Source: Glaciecola sp. UBA1851
GTDB lineage: Bacteria > Pseudomonadota > Gammaproteobacteria > Enterobacterales > Alteromonadaceae
NCBI GenBank assembly: GCA_002338515.1
Contig: DDIL01000022.1
Coordinates: 21,581 to 85,580, forward strand
Direction of reading: 5' to 3'
DNA: 64,000 nt
Shown here: positions 37,036-46,233 of the stretch, piece by piece
Layout of the letters: every line of letters begins with the position of its first letter
Numbering within the stretch: position 1 is the stretch's first letter
Program-made: the position numbers and the translations under genes
Notes under the pieces: model-generated
The model's database searches: none
What the model was told of the DNA's origin: nothing
The model's input: only the letters and a program-made list of their open reading frames with translations

Positions 37036-38925
37036 TTACAGCCCAGTACCATTGAGTAATATATGCACGCCAATACTGGCCACATAACCAAGTGCAATTA
37101 CTGGAGTCCATTTAAGATGCGCCATAAAGGTATATTTACCTCTTGCTGCACCTAATAAAGCCACACCTGCTGCAGAGCCTATGGCTAGCATACTTCCGCC
37201 TACGCCAGCAGTTAGTGTGACCAATTGCCATTGTTCAAGCGGCATGACTGGATCCATGGTTAATACAGCAAACATCACTGGAATGTTATCTACAATGGCA
37301 GATAATACACCCACCAAGCTATTAGCCCAAACAGGCCCTAAGTCGTTATACATTAGCTCTGATATGATTGCCATGTAACCAAATTGACTTAAACCTGCTA
37401 CGCATAAAATAACGCCATAGAAAAATAGCAATGTGTCCCACTCTGCGCGAGCAACCTTATCCATAACATCAAATTCTTTTACTTCTGCCCGTTGGTTTGT
37501 CATGTCTTCAAACATTTCGACAGCACCAATATTGTTACCATTTTCATCTCTAATTGGCGTAGCGCTAAACATTAAATAAGCGCCTAATTTGTCAAAATAA
37601 TTTGCAGCATCATAGGATTTTTCATCAAGAGGATTATCTCTATATTGACCTCTGTAATGTTGACGTACACCGGTTTCTGATTTGTCATCTAAAACAACAT
37701 CAGCAAGCGTTGGTCGTTCTTTTTTGTAGAAAGCTTTCCACTGATCTGATTTGCCAATCATATCAGTGGCTTTGATACCAGTTAGGTCTTCAAGCGCAGT
37801 ATTCCAGTGAGTCACTTTATGGTTATTGTCAATAATAAAGGCAGGATAGGGCTGATCATTGATATGGTCACCTATTTTTTCACCGTAACTTTCGAGTACT
37901 TTCAATGGATTATTATGTGAATCATTTCTGCCACCGAAAATAGAATCAGCCGCAATTGTTCGTCCTTCTTGTTTCTTTAGGTAAAAAGAATAAAGACCAA
38001 GATACCCCAAACCGAACATCATGCCGGTAGCGGGTGGAAGGTGGAGTGCTGTATGGAATGTAACTGCTGTGGCAATTGTTGCTAAGAAAAGACCAATCAT
38101 AATTTCAGCGCCACGTTTCATAGTAACCGTCTCGTCAGACGCTTCAGGTGAACCTTTAGGAAGAGCGAAACTCATAATAATGGCGGGGACTAACCAGTTG
38201 ACTACAGATGGAATAAATATTGGCATAAATTCTAAAAATTCTACTTTACCTTTTTGCCACACCATAAGTGTTGTAATGTCACCAAATGGAGAGAATGCAC
38301 CGCCAGCGTTCGCTGCTATTATGACGTTGATACACGCCATTGATACAAATTTAAGGTCTTTACCACCAACAGCCATTACCACCGCACCCATCAAAAGAGC
38401 GGTCGTTAAGTTATCTGCAATAGGCGAAATGAAGAAAGCTAATACACCCGTAATCCAAAACACCTTTTTTAAAGAATAACCACGCGAAACTAAGAAGGCT
38501 CGTAAGGCCTGAAAAACATTTCGCTCTTCAAGTGCGTTTATGTAAGTCATGGCAACTAAAAGAAACAAGAATAATTCTGCATACTCAATAATGGCATGTT
38601 TTATTGCATCGTGAGCATAATCTGACATACCGATATCTTTAAATGCTAATGCAACCAAAATCCAAATTACTCCAGCAGCAAAAAGTACCGGTTTACTTTT
38701 CAGTAAGTGAATCTCTTCTTCTAGTGGTACCAGTGAATAAGCCAATACAAAAATAGCGACTGCTGCATAACCATAAAACGTTGCGCTAAGGTCAGGTATT
38801 ACAATATCGGTTGATGCAAAAGAGCTAAATGGAAGTAATATTAAAGTGGCAATCGTTAACAGTAAGCGAACGCTAATGTTGCTGCTAAAGGATTGAAGAA
38901 TAGGCTTATTCATATCTTTATCCAA
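37036..38925 (-). CDS. nhaD: NhaD-type Na+/H+ antiporter with internal PAS domain
   Basis: NhaD exchanges sodium for protons at the inner membrane. The 629-residue protein is longer than the known Vibrio NhaD (about 480) because of an extra soluble segment between two membrane blocks. Block one (about residues 50-315) has the ion-site sequence SPIADNLTTALLMGA (167-181) and AANAGGAFSPFGDITTLMVW. Block two (about 495-625) has the second motif SAIVDNIPVMFA. The insert (about 345-485) reads as a PAS domain: YPAFIIDNNHKVTHWNTALEDLTG, then ATPIRDENGNNIGAVEMFEDMT. PAS domains sense redox, oxygen or small ligands, so the antiporter may be gated by such a signal. Confidence 0.9.
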   Translation of the reverse strand: MDKDMNKPILQSFSSNISVRLLLTIATLILLPFSSFASTDIVIPDLSATFYGYAAVAIFVLAYSLVPLEEEIHLLKSKPVLFAAGVIWILVALAFKDIGMSDYAHDAIKHAIIEYAELFLFLLVAMTYINALEERNVFQALRAFLVSRGYSLKKVFWITGVLAFFISPIADNLTTALLMGAVVMAVGGKDLKFVSMACINVIIAANAGGAFSPFGDITTLMVWQKGKVEFLEFMPIFIPSVVNWLVPAIIMSFALPKGSPEASDETVTMKRGAEIMIGLFLATIATAVTFHTALHLPPATGMMFGLGYLGLYSFYLKKQEGRTIAADSIFGGRNDSHNNPLKVLESYGEKIGDHINDQPYPAFIIDNNHKVTHWNTALEDLTGIKATDMIGKSDQWKAFYKKERPTLADVVLDDKSETGVRQHYRGQYRDNPLDEKSYDAANYFDKLGAYLMFSATPIRDENGNNIGAVEMFEDMTNQRAEVKEFDVMDKVARAEWDTLLFFYGVILCVAGLSQFGYMAIISELMYNDLGPVWANSLVGVLSAIVDNIPVMFAVLTMDPVMPLEQWQLVTLTAGVGGSMLAIGSAAGVALLGAARGKYTFMAHLKWTPVIALGYVASIGVHILLNGTGL

Positions 38926-39136
38926 TTAAAGGTAGTGTGTGTGAAAGTTGCAACTGAAACTATCACTGCATTGTAATGTGAGCAATTACACCTTGGGGGG
39001 AGGTCTTATATTTTCACTATTGATATTGAAAATAATGCTAAGGATTTCAGCTTAATTGTCTAAAAATCTGCTGAACGAGTGAAGTTTTTTGATAACATCG
39101 ATTGCCAGATTAGTGGGAGCGAAACAGTTAAAGGGA

Positions 39137-40444
39137 TTATAGAGACAGCATAAACACTTTTGAATTCCGATTGGTGTTGTATTGGTCTCGTTTTGAAACA
39201 GGAAGGTCATCAATCGTTTTTTCTATAAAACCTTGTTCTAAGAACCAATGACTTGAAACCGTCGTTAAAACAAATAATCGTTCAATATCTGACTCTTGAG
39301 CTTTTTCGCGTAAAGCTTTTATTAAACGTTCGCCTCTATTTTGACCTCTATAGTCACGATGAATGGCAACACAAGCTATTTCTGCTAAATCAGTTTCTTC
39401 ATAAAAATACAAAGCGGCGCAGGCTAGTATCATATTATCCCGCTCAATGACCACATATTGCTCTATCTCGTTTTCTAAGCGCTCTCTACCTCTGGTCAAT
39501 AGCACACCGCTTTCTTCTAGTGGTTTGATTAACTTTAATATTCCGCCAACATCATCAATATTCGCGGTTCTTAATCTTTCGTAATGAGTTTGCATAACCA
39601 AACTACCGCAACCATCCCTAGTAAATAGTTCTTTTAAGATCGCGCCGTCGTGGTCATAACAAACACTATGTGCGCGTTCAATACCTGCTTCTACTGTGTC
39701 TATCATAGCGTTCAAACATGTTTGCTCAATGCTAACTTCCGTTTCGACCAATAAAGCTTTTAATCGGTCAAGTTCTATTGTTCTTATAAGTTTATCACCA
39801 GAACGAATACCTTCATATTCTGATAATGCAATGAGCTTGTTTGCTTTTAATGCTATTGCAGCTTGCGTGGCTACATCTTCATGAGACAAATTAAACACTT
39901 CACCGGTGGGTGAATAGCCCATTGGTGACAACAACACAATAGAGCCGTCGTCTAATTGATCTTGAATGCCCTCAACATCGATTCTTCGCACGCTACCTGT
40001 ATGTTCAAAGTCGATACCATTTCTCACCCCAATAGGTTTTGCGATGACTAGGTTACCAGAGCACACTCTAATTCTAGCTCCGTGCATTGGGGAATTAGGC
40101 AGTCCTAGTGTGAGTAGTGCTTCAATCTGGCTTCTCAGTGAGCCCGCAGCATCTTTTACGCATTCTAGAGTCGGTTTATTGGTGATCCTGACACCATCAA
40201 CGAATTGTGCTTGGATAGCTCTTAATCCTAAACGCTCGTCAATTTGCGGGCGGGCACCATGCACAATGATTATTTTCACACCTAAACTGTGCAGTAACGC
40301 GATATCTTGTATCAGTTTTTCAAAGTTCTCACTTAAAACAGCTTCTCCACCAAACATAATGACAAAAGTTTTACCTCTATGCGCGTTCATGTATGGAGCA
40401 GAGTTTCTAAATAGTCTAACGCTGTCTTCGTGAGAAAGTGTCAT
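39137..40444 (-). CDS. argA: N-acetylglutamate synthase (amino-acid N-acetyltransferase)
   Basis: ArgA acetylates glutamate with acetyl-CoA, the first step of arginine synthesis. The 435-residue protein has the classical two-part layout: an amino-acid-kinase domain (about 25-290) with FVIMFGGEAV and IIIVHGARPQIDERL, and a C-terminal GNAT domain (about 292-430) with IACVAIHRDYRGQNRGERLI. The kinase-like domain is where arginine feedback inhibition usually acts. Its start overlaps argH by four bases (ATGA at 40441-40444). It is the last gene of the arg cluster. Confidence 0.96.
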   Translation of the reverse strand: MTLSHEDSVRLFRNSAPYMNAHRGKTFVIMFGGEAVLSENFEKLIQDIALLHSLGVKIIIVHGARPQIDERLGLRAIQAQFVDGVRITNKPTLECVKDAAGSLRSQIEALLTLGLPNSPMHGARIRVCSGNLVIAKPIGVRNGIDFEHTGSVRRIDVEGIQDQLDDGSIVLLSPMGYSPTGEVFNLSHEDVATQAAIALKANKLIALSEYEGIRSGDKLIRTIELDRLKALLVETEVSIEQTCLNAMIDTVEAGIERAHSVCYDHDGAILKELFTRDGCGSLVMQTHYERLRTANIDDVGGILKLIKPLEESGVLLTRGRERLENEIEQYVVIERDNMILACAALYFYEETDLAEIACVAIHRDYRGQNRGERLIKALREKAQESDIERLFVLTTVSSHWFLEQGFIEKTIDDLPVSKRDQYNTNRNSKVFMLSL

Positions 40445-41823
40445 TTAATATTATCCCAGTTTTCAAGCTCCAAGTATAAGGCTTGGGTAACGGTTTGTTT
40501 GCTTGTACCGCCTAACTGATTACGCTTATTTAATACCGCTTCAAGTTGCAACCAATCGTATATATCTGATTCTATGCTGCTATGGATGTTTTTAAGATCA
40601 TCAATACTCATATCTTCAAGCGCTTGACCTTTAGCAATTGCAGCAACCACTGCTTGACCTGATAAATCGTGAGCAGTCCTAAATGGAATGCCTTTTTCTA
40701 CCAAATAGTCAGCTAACTCAGTCGCGTTGGCATAGCCTTGTTGAGCTGCTTTACGAGTAGCTTGCTCATTAACATGCATACTATTTAGTACTTCTACGCC
40801 AATGCATAAACAAATATGCCATTGGTTTACCGTATCTATTGCGCCTTCTTTGTCTTCTTGCATATCTTTATTATATGCAAGTGGTAGGCCTTTCATTGTT
40901 ACCAACAAGGCTTGTAAATTACCAAATACTCGTCCACATTTTCCGCGCATCAACTCAAGCGCGTCAGGATTTTTCTTTTGCGGCATTAAAGATGAGCCGG
41001 AAGTGACATCATCACCTAATTGCAAAAATCCAGCTTCGCCCGAGTTATAAAATATTAAGTCTTCAGCTAAACGTGATAAATGCATCATGCTTGTGCTACC
41101 AACAAATAATAATTCAAGCACAAAGTCACGGTCGGATACTGCGTCTAAACTGTTTAGACAAGGTGACGCAAACCCTAATTCTTGCGCGATGTTTTCTCTG
41201 TCGACAGCGAAGGTGGTACCAGCAAGTGCGCCACAACCTAACGGACATTGATTCATTCGTTCAATAAGATCATCTATTCTGCTAATATCACGTTTAATCA
41301 TTTCAACGTAAGCTAAACTCCAATGAGCAAAATATACAGGTTGTGCGCGTTGTAAATGTGTATAGCCAGGGATAATGGCATCTTGATGACGATTAGCGCA
41401 TTGCAATAATGCACCCATAAAGTTAATGCAGTCTTGCTTTAGCGATGCAAGGTGATTTTTAACCCACAATCTAAAGTCAGTGGCTACTTGGTCATTTCTG
41501 CTTCTACCGGTATGTAGTTTTCTACCTAAATCGCCTAATTGTTCAGTTAAATAGGCTTCTACAAAACTGTGTATATCTTCCTCAGGCGACGCTGAAAAAT
41601 CAATATTTCCTTGCTCTGCGTCTGACTTTAAAGCGCTCAATGATGCTTCAATTTGACCTTGTTCTTGCTCTGTTAGTACACCAGCTTTAACCAATGCTCG
41701 AGACCAAACAATTGAACCAAAAATATCTTCTGATGCCATCACATAATCAAACGGCAAAGAGTCATTTACCTGTTTGAACATATCACTGCTTCCAGCTTGA
41801 AAGCGACCACCCCACAATGCCAT
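40441..41823 (-). CDS. argH: Argininosuccinate lyase
   Basis: ArgH splits argininosuccinate into arginine and fumarate. The 460-residue protein has LHTGRSRNDQVATDFRLWV, PGYTHLQRAQPV and the signature GSSLMPQKKNPD of the fumarase/aspartase superfamily, with the catalytic Ser in that loop. In Vibrio and Moritella the acetyltransferase domain is fused to ArgH. Here ArgH is of ordinary length and argA is a separate, full-length, overlapping gene. Confidence 0.97.
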   Translation of the reverse strand: MALWGGRFQAGSSDMFKQVNDSLPFDYVMASEDIFGSIVWSRALVKAGVLTEQEQGQIEASLSALKSDAEQGNIDFSASPEEDIHSFVEAYLTEQLGDLGRKLHTGRSRNDQVATDFRLWVKNHLASLKQDCINFMGALLQCANRHQDAIIPGYTHLQRAQPVYFAHWSLAYVEMIKRDISRIDDLIERMNQCPLGCGALAGTTFAVDRENIAQELGFASPCLNSLDAVSDRDFVLELLFVGSTSMMHLSRLAEDLIFYNSGEAGFLQLGDDVTSGSSLMPQKKNPDALELMRGKCGRVFGNLQALLVTMKGLPLAYNKDMQEDKEGAIDTVNQWHICLCIGVEVLNSMHVNEQATRKAAQQGYANATELADYLVEKGIPFRTAHDLSGQAVVAAIAKGQALEDMSIDDLKNIHSSIESDIYDWLQLEAVLNKRNQLGGTSKQTVTQALYLELENWDNIK

Positions 41824-41834
41824 AACCGTTTTCC

Positions 41835-43046
41835 TTATTTAGCGTGTTTATTTAAATAGCTAATACGACTAGATAAACTAAATAAACGAATAAAGCCTTC
41901 TGCATGAGATTGGTCGTATACGTCGTCTTCACCAAAGGTAGCGAAATCTTCAGAATATAAACTGTTAGGCGATTTACGTTGCACAACGGTCGCATTGCCT
42001 TTGTATAGTTTGATAACAATTTCACCTGTCACTAATTGTGCAAAGCTATTTGCTGCCGCAAGTAAAGAATCGTTAAGTGCAGTGAAATAGCGGCCGTCAT
42101 ACATAACGTGAGCATATTCTAGGCCAATTTGCTCGCGGAATTTAAATGCTGACTTATCTAAAACTAAGCATTCTAGCGCCTTGTATGCTTTCATCATAAT
42201 AGTACCGCCTGGTGTTTCATAGCAGCCTCTAGATTTCATTCCCACTAGTCTATTTTCTACTATGTCAATTCTGCCTACACCATGTGCTGCACCTAGTCTG
42301 TTAAGTTCAACTAGTACTTGATAAGGCGTCAGTTCTTTACCGTTAACTTTGGTGAGTCGCCCTTTTTCAAAAGCAAGACTGACTTGTTCAGATTTGTCTG
42401 GTGCGTCTTCAGGATCCACCGTCATGGTCCAAATTTCTTTGCTTGGGGCATTCCATGGCTCTTCAAGTTCACCACCTTCATGTGAAATATGCCATGCGTT
42501 TGCATCACGGCTATAGATTTTTGTTGCAGAAGCACTGGTTTGTATATTTCTGCTGGCAAGGTAACTTAGTAAGTCTTCACGCGATACCATATCCCATTCG
42601 CGCCAAGGAGCAATAACCGGTAAATCAGGAGCAAGGGCAGCAAATGCACCCTCAAATCGTACTTGGTCGTTCCCTTTACCTGTACAACCATGACTTAATG
42701 CATCAGCACCTACTTTTCGAGCTACCTCAACCTGTGCTTTCGCAATAATAGGACGTGCCATAGATGTGCCAAGCAAATAATCGTCTTCATAGACGGCACC
42801 TGTAGTAATAGTTGGATAAATAATATCACTGACAAATTCATCTTTTAGATCAACAATATGACACTCTGAGGCGCCTGATGCGATGGCTTTTTGTTCTAAG
42901 CCTTCTAGCTCTTCCTCTCCTTGGCCAACATCTGCAGCAAAAGCAACAACTTCACATTCGTAGTTTTCTTTTAACCAAGGAACAATTGCGCTGGTATCTA
43001 AACCACCAGAATAAGCGAGAACAACTTTTTTAAATTGGTTTTTCAT
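41835..43046 (-). CDS. argG: Argininosuccinate synthase
   Basis: ArgG joins citrulline and aspartate using ATP. The 403-residue protein has the ATP loop [15 protein letters not shown] (residues 10-24), [21 protein letters not shown] and the citrulline/aspartate-binding [17 protein letters not shown]. The length matches the roughly 400-residue class. It lies 11 bp before argH and 9 bp after argF, so it is part of a tight operon. Confidence 0.97.
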   Translation of the reverse strand: MKNQFKKVVLAYSGGLDTSAIVPWLKENYECEVVAFAADVGQGEEELEGLEQKAIASGASECHIVDLKDEFVSDIIYPTITTGAVYEDDYLLGTSMARPIIAKAQVEVARKVGADALSHGCTGKGNDQVRFEGAFAALAPDLPVIAPWREWDMVSREDLLSYLASRNIQTSASATKIYSRDANAWHISHEGGELEEPWNAPSKEIWTMTVDPEDAPDKSEQVSLAFEKGRLTKVNGKELTPYQVLVELNRLGAAHGVGRIDIVENRLVGMKSRGCYETPGGTIMMKAYKALECLVLDKSAFKFREQIGLEYAHVMYDGRYFTALNDSLLAAANSFAQLVTGEIVIKLYKGNATVVQRKSPNSLYSEDFATFGEDDVYDQSHAEGFIRLFSLSSRISYLNKHAK

Positions 43047-43055
43047 GTGGGTAAC

Positions 43056-43976
43056 CTACTGAGAAATATTGATATCGGATAATAAATGACAAAGTATTGC
43101 ATTTTGAGCGTGCAGCCTATTTTCACTTTGTCGCATTAATAATGATTTATTTGAATCCATTAGTTCACCTGTAATTTCAAGGTCTCGATGAGCGGGTTGG
43201 CAATGCATCACATAACCTGCACCTGCTTGTTGAAGCAATGATTCATTTACTTGAAATGGCATAAATTTGTCTTTTATTTGAGCGAGTGGTGTATCGTCAC
43301 CCATTGAAAGCCATGTATCAGTGTAGATAACATCCGCTTTGTTTAATTCACCAACATGATTACTGATTTCAAAATCTACACCCTGTTGAGCCGCCATGTT
43401 GGCCACTTTTTTTGCTATGTTGCCATCAATTTCATGCCCTTGAGGCGTAATAACTACTTGGTTGCAGCCCAGCAAAACGCCCAAAATAAGCAGAGAATGC
43501 GTCACGTTATTACCATCACCTACATATGCTACAGTTTTACCTTTAATATCGCCATATACTTCTTTTAGGCTAATATAATCGGCCAAGGCTTGGCAAGGAT
43601 GGTACATATCGCACAATGCATTAATAACCGGTACGGTGTTTGTACTAGCCATTTCAGTGAGAGTGGCATGTTCATATACACGCGCAACAATACCATGCGC
43701 CCATTGAGCAATGTTATTCGCTACGTCTTTCGGATCTTCTCGTTTCTTTAATGGCTCGCCTTGACTGTCGACATAAACCATATGTCCACCCAAGTTGTTA
43801 ATACCAATATCAAAGCTTACACGTGTTCTTAATGAAGGTTTTTCAAACAAGGCTACAATTGACTTACCCGCTAACGGCTTGCCATATTTTTCTGGGTTAC
43901 TTTTTAAATCTACTGCAAAGTTCAGTAGAGAGTTGGCTTGGTCACTCGAGTAATCGCTAAAACTTAATAAGTGCAC
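43056..43976 (-). CDS. argF: Ornithine carbamoyltransferase
   Basis: ArgF makes citrulline from ornithine and carbamoyl phosphate. The 306-residue protein has the carbamoyl-phosphate motif FEKPSLRTRVSFD (residues 44-56), HPCQALADYISL, the SMG loop in DTWLSMGDD and the C-terminal HCLPxHR equivalent, here MHCQPAHRDLEI. The Leu-to-Gln change in that loop (HCQPAHR) is unusual, because HCLPAHR is common. It lies 31 bp after argB. Confidence 0.95.
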   Translation of the reverse strand: MHLLSFSDYSSDQANSLLNFAVDLKSNPEKYGKPLAGKSIVALFEKPSLRTRVSFDIGINNLGGHMVYVDSQGEPLKKREDPKDVANNIAQWAHGIVARVYEHATLTEMASTNTVPVINALCDMYHPCQALADYISLKEVYGDIKGKTVAYVGDGNNVTHSLLILGVLLGCNQVVITPQGHEIDGNIAKKVANMAAQQGVDFEISNHVGELNKADVIYTDTWLSMGDDTPLAQIKDKFMPFQVNESLLQQAGAGYVMHCQPAHRDLEITGELMDSNKSLLMRQSENRLHAQNAILCHLLSDINISQ

Positions 43977-44007
43977 AATGGTTCCTTGCTGTTAATATTT
44001 TTAATAT

Positions 44008-44790
44008 TTAATGAGGGAGAATAGATGTACCGCAGGGTAGCTCGTCTACTAAAAGTTTGTAAGCATCTTGCCAACTGGCGATTGAAACTGTTTGGTTTAA
44101 AGATTTTGCAGTTTCGTTCGCGGCCACAACTTTTACTGCCATTCCGTCGCTAATAACGCCTGACTGAATTAGTTGTGTAATTTTTTCTGCATCTAATTCC
44201 GTTAAAATTTGTTGATTATCGTCTAAAACACCCTGAACGTCGGATAAAAAGTACAATCCAGTATTTAATAAGCTAGCTATGCAAATAGCGGCATGATCAC
44301 CATTTACGTTATACAAATTACCTTGATTATCTTTACCGATAGAGGCAATAAAGGGTTGCATATTAGCTCCTAAAAGCACTTCAAGCAATTGACTACTTTG
44401 TGCCTTGGGTTCGCCAACCATGCCAATGTTTGCATCGTGTTTGACACAAGAAGCAATATTACCATCGGCAAGACTTATGCCTACTGCGTTAATACCGAAT
44501 TGCCCAGCTTTTGCAACTAAAAACTTGTTCAATTCGCCGGCCAGTACGCTCGTTACAATTGGCATATGTTCAGAAGGCGTAACACGCAAACCATGTATTT
44601 TCTCGCTTTTAAAACCTAATGCGCTTAAACGCTCTAGTACCTGTTCACCACCACCATGGAGTAATACAACCGGTTGTTTGGCTTTATAAAGTTCAGATAA
44701 TGCCATTAAAAGTGGATTATTAGGATCGTTTATAGAATTAAAGAAACTTCCACCTATTTTTATAACAATAGGCTTTTTAAGATCAGACAT
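44008..44790 (-). CDS. argB: Acetylglutamate kinase
   Basis: ArgB phosphorylates N-acetylglutamate. The 260-residue amino-acid-kinase protein has VIKIGGSFFNS near the N-terminus, VVLLHGGGEQVLERL, the binding loop GLRVTPSEHMPIV and the C-terminal lysine-bearing GVISDGMAVKVVAA. The short form matches the arginine-insensitive E. coli type, which lacks the N-terminal helix of hexameric arginine-inhibited kinases. Only 1 bp separates it from argC. Confidence 0.95.
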   Translation of the reverse strand: MSDLKKPIVIKIGGSFFNSINDPNNPLLMALSELYKAKQPVVLLHGGGEQVLERLSALGFKSEKIHGLRVTPSEHMPIVTSVLAGELNKFLVAKAGQFGINAVGISLADGNIASCVKHDANIGMVGEPKAQSSQLLEVLLGANMQPFIASIGKDNQGNLYNVNGDHAAICIASLLNTGLYFLSDVQGVLDDNQQILTELDAEKITQLIQSGVISDGMAVKVVAANETAKSLNQTVSIASWQDAYKLLVDELPCGTSILPH

Positions 44791-44791
44791 G

Positions 44792-45805
44792 TCAGATTAA
44801 CCCTTCCGATTCAGAAAAACCGAATCGTATATTGGCACATTGAACAGCCTGTGCTGATGCTCCTTTCAGTAAATTGTCAATTGCGCTTGATACAACAATA
44901 CAATTTTTCTCAGCTTCAAATTTAAACGCTATATCACAAAACGGTGTAGTGGCTACGTTATCAACCTTTGGCATGGTATCGTTGAGTCTGATTAATGGTT
45001 TGTTGTCATAAGCCTCACGATAGGCTTTTTCAATGTCTGATTGCGAAACATTGCTATTGGTAAACGCAGTGATAGTAGCGAGAATACCTCTTTTGAAGGC
45101 GCCAAGGTGAGGTGTAAATATTACAGGCGATTTTGCATGTTCTTCTATTTCTGGGGTGTGTCTATGGCTAAGCACACCATATGCCTGCAAACTAACTTCA
45201 TAAAAACTAGTTGTCATCGAGGCTTTTTTACCCGCCCCACTTACACCACTTGTCGCATTTATAACGGGAAGATGACTTAAATTTAACAGCTTTGATTCAA
45301 CCAGTGGTTTGAGCGCTAACAATGATGCAGTTGGATAGCAACCTGGAACTGCCACGAAACTTGCTTGGCTAATTGCATCTTTATTCCATTCGGCTAATCC
45401 ATAAACGGCACTATTTAATAAACCATGGTGTTGGTGTGGGAAACCATAAAAGTTCTCAAAGACAGTTGTATTTGAAATACGATAAGCGCCTGATAAATCG
45501 AATACCTTGGCGTTACCAGCTGTTAGCATGGGAAGATAATCGTGGCTAAATTCATGAGGAGTAGCCAGAAAAATGATGTCGTAAGCATCTTTTGCAATAG
45601 CGATCTCTGCATTTGTAATGCCATATAACTTATGACTGCATATGCCAGTTAATTCAGGATGCACTTCTGAAACTAATGTTTGGTCGTATTGACTGTTTTC
45701 AGATACGTAACATTTTTCTAAAGAAAGTTTTGAATGCCTTTCAATTATTCTAATTAGTTCAGCCCCTGTGTAACCACTGGCGCCTATAATACAAGTTTTG
45801 AGCAT
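44792..45805 (-). CDS. argC: N-acetyl-gamma-glutamyl-phosphate reductase
   Basis: ArgC reduces acetylglutamyl phosphate to the semialdehyde with NADPH. The 337-residue protein has the nucleotide-binding start CIIGASGYTGAELIRII (residues 5-21) and the catalytic cysteine in FVAVPGCYPTASLLALKPL. It also contains SGVSGAGKKASMT and the catalytic-region histidine in LSHRHTPEI. It is the first gene of argCBFGHA. No argE is divergent from it, unlike the E. coli and Vibrio arrangement. Confidence 0.96.
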   Translation of the reverse strand: MLKTCIIGASGYTGAELIRIIERHSKLSLEKCYVSENSQYDQTLVSEVHPELTGICSHKLYGITNAEIAIAKDAYDIIFLATPHEFSHDYLPMLTAGNAKVFDLSGAYRISNTTVFENFYGFPHQHHGLLNSAVYGLAEWNKDAISQASFVAVPGCYPTASLLALKPLVESKLLNLSHLPVINATSGVSGAGKKASMTTSFYEVSLQAYGVLSHRHTPEIEEHAKSPVIFTPHLGAFKRGILATITAFTNSNVSQSDIEKAYREAYDNKPLIRLNDTMPKVDNVATTPFCDIAFKFEAEKNCIVVSSAIDNLLKGASAQAVQCANIRFGFSESEGLI

Positions 45806-45845
45806 GAGTTAATTTTTACACCAAACAGAAAATTGTGCATGGCAA

Positions 45846-45874
45846 CGATGATTTAAGTAAGTGTTAAATCATCG
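45846..45874 (-). promoter_or_regulatory. Perfect 10-bp stem-loop in the argC leader
   Basis: CGATGATTTA (45846-45855) and TAAATCATCG (45865-45874) are perfectly inverse with a nine-base loop. The structure begins about 40 bp upstream of the argC ATG. It is not followed by a T run on the argC strand, so it is not a simple terminator. It may be an operator or a 5' untranslated-region structure. Confidence 0.5.
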
Positions 45875-46037
45875 CGCCAGACACATAAAGCCAATTATCG
45901 AGAACCATCTTATCAACTTAATAATATAACCGATAGTAAACTGGCTAGGGAGAAAAAATCTTTAATACGTTGTTTCTTAAAATTTTAAACGAACAACAAC
46001 GCTAACTAAATATAAACATGCTGCGAATAATATCATA

Positions 46038-46076
46038 TGTATATAATTATGCAATTAAAATATATAAATATTCATA
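46038..46076 (-). promoter_or_regulatory. Putative tandem ARG boxes upstream of argC
   Basis: The site at 46059-46076, read on the minus strand, has TGAAT, a four-base AT spacer and ATATA. A second 18-mer at 46038-46055 matches the ArgR half-sites less well (7 of 10 key bases) but lies exactly 3 bp away, the spacing of E. coli tandem ARG boxes. The sites are 233-271 bp from the argC start, farther than usual, which keeps the call tentative. Confidence 0.38.
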
Positions 46077-46233
46077 TTTATGTGGATTAGGTTAACCGAT
46101 TAATCTTAATTATTGGACCTTCATATGCATTTTTTAGTCGAAAATAATTAGCACATACTACTAAAGTGCGAGCTTTTAAAGCCGATAAGATACTAGAAAT
46201 TAACCTTTGTATGTGAAAATTGGGTAATGATAA

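Larger units (their letters stand above)
45806..46233. other. 428-bp divergent region between argC and the chemoreceptor gene
   Basis: No gene is supported. Two features are listed separately: a 10-bp stem-loop close to argC (45846-45874) and a pair of ARG-box-like sites (46038-46076). The rest is AT-rich and should hold the promoters of both genes. argE, often found here, is absent. Confidence 0.65.
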
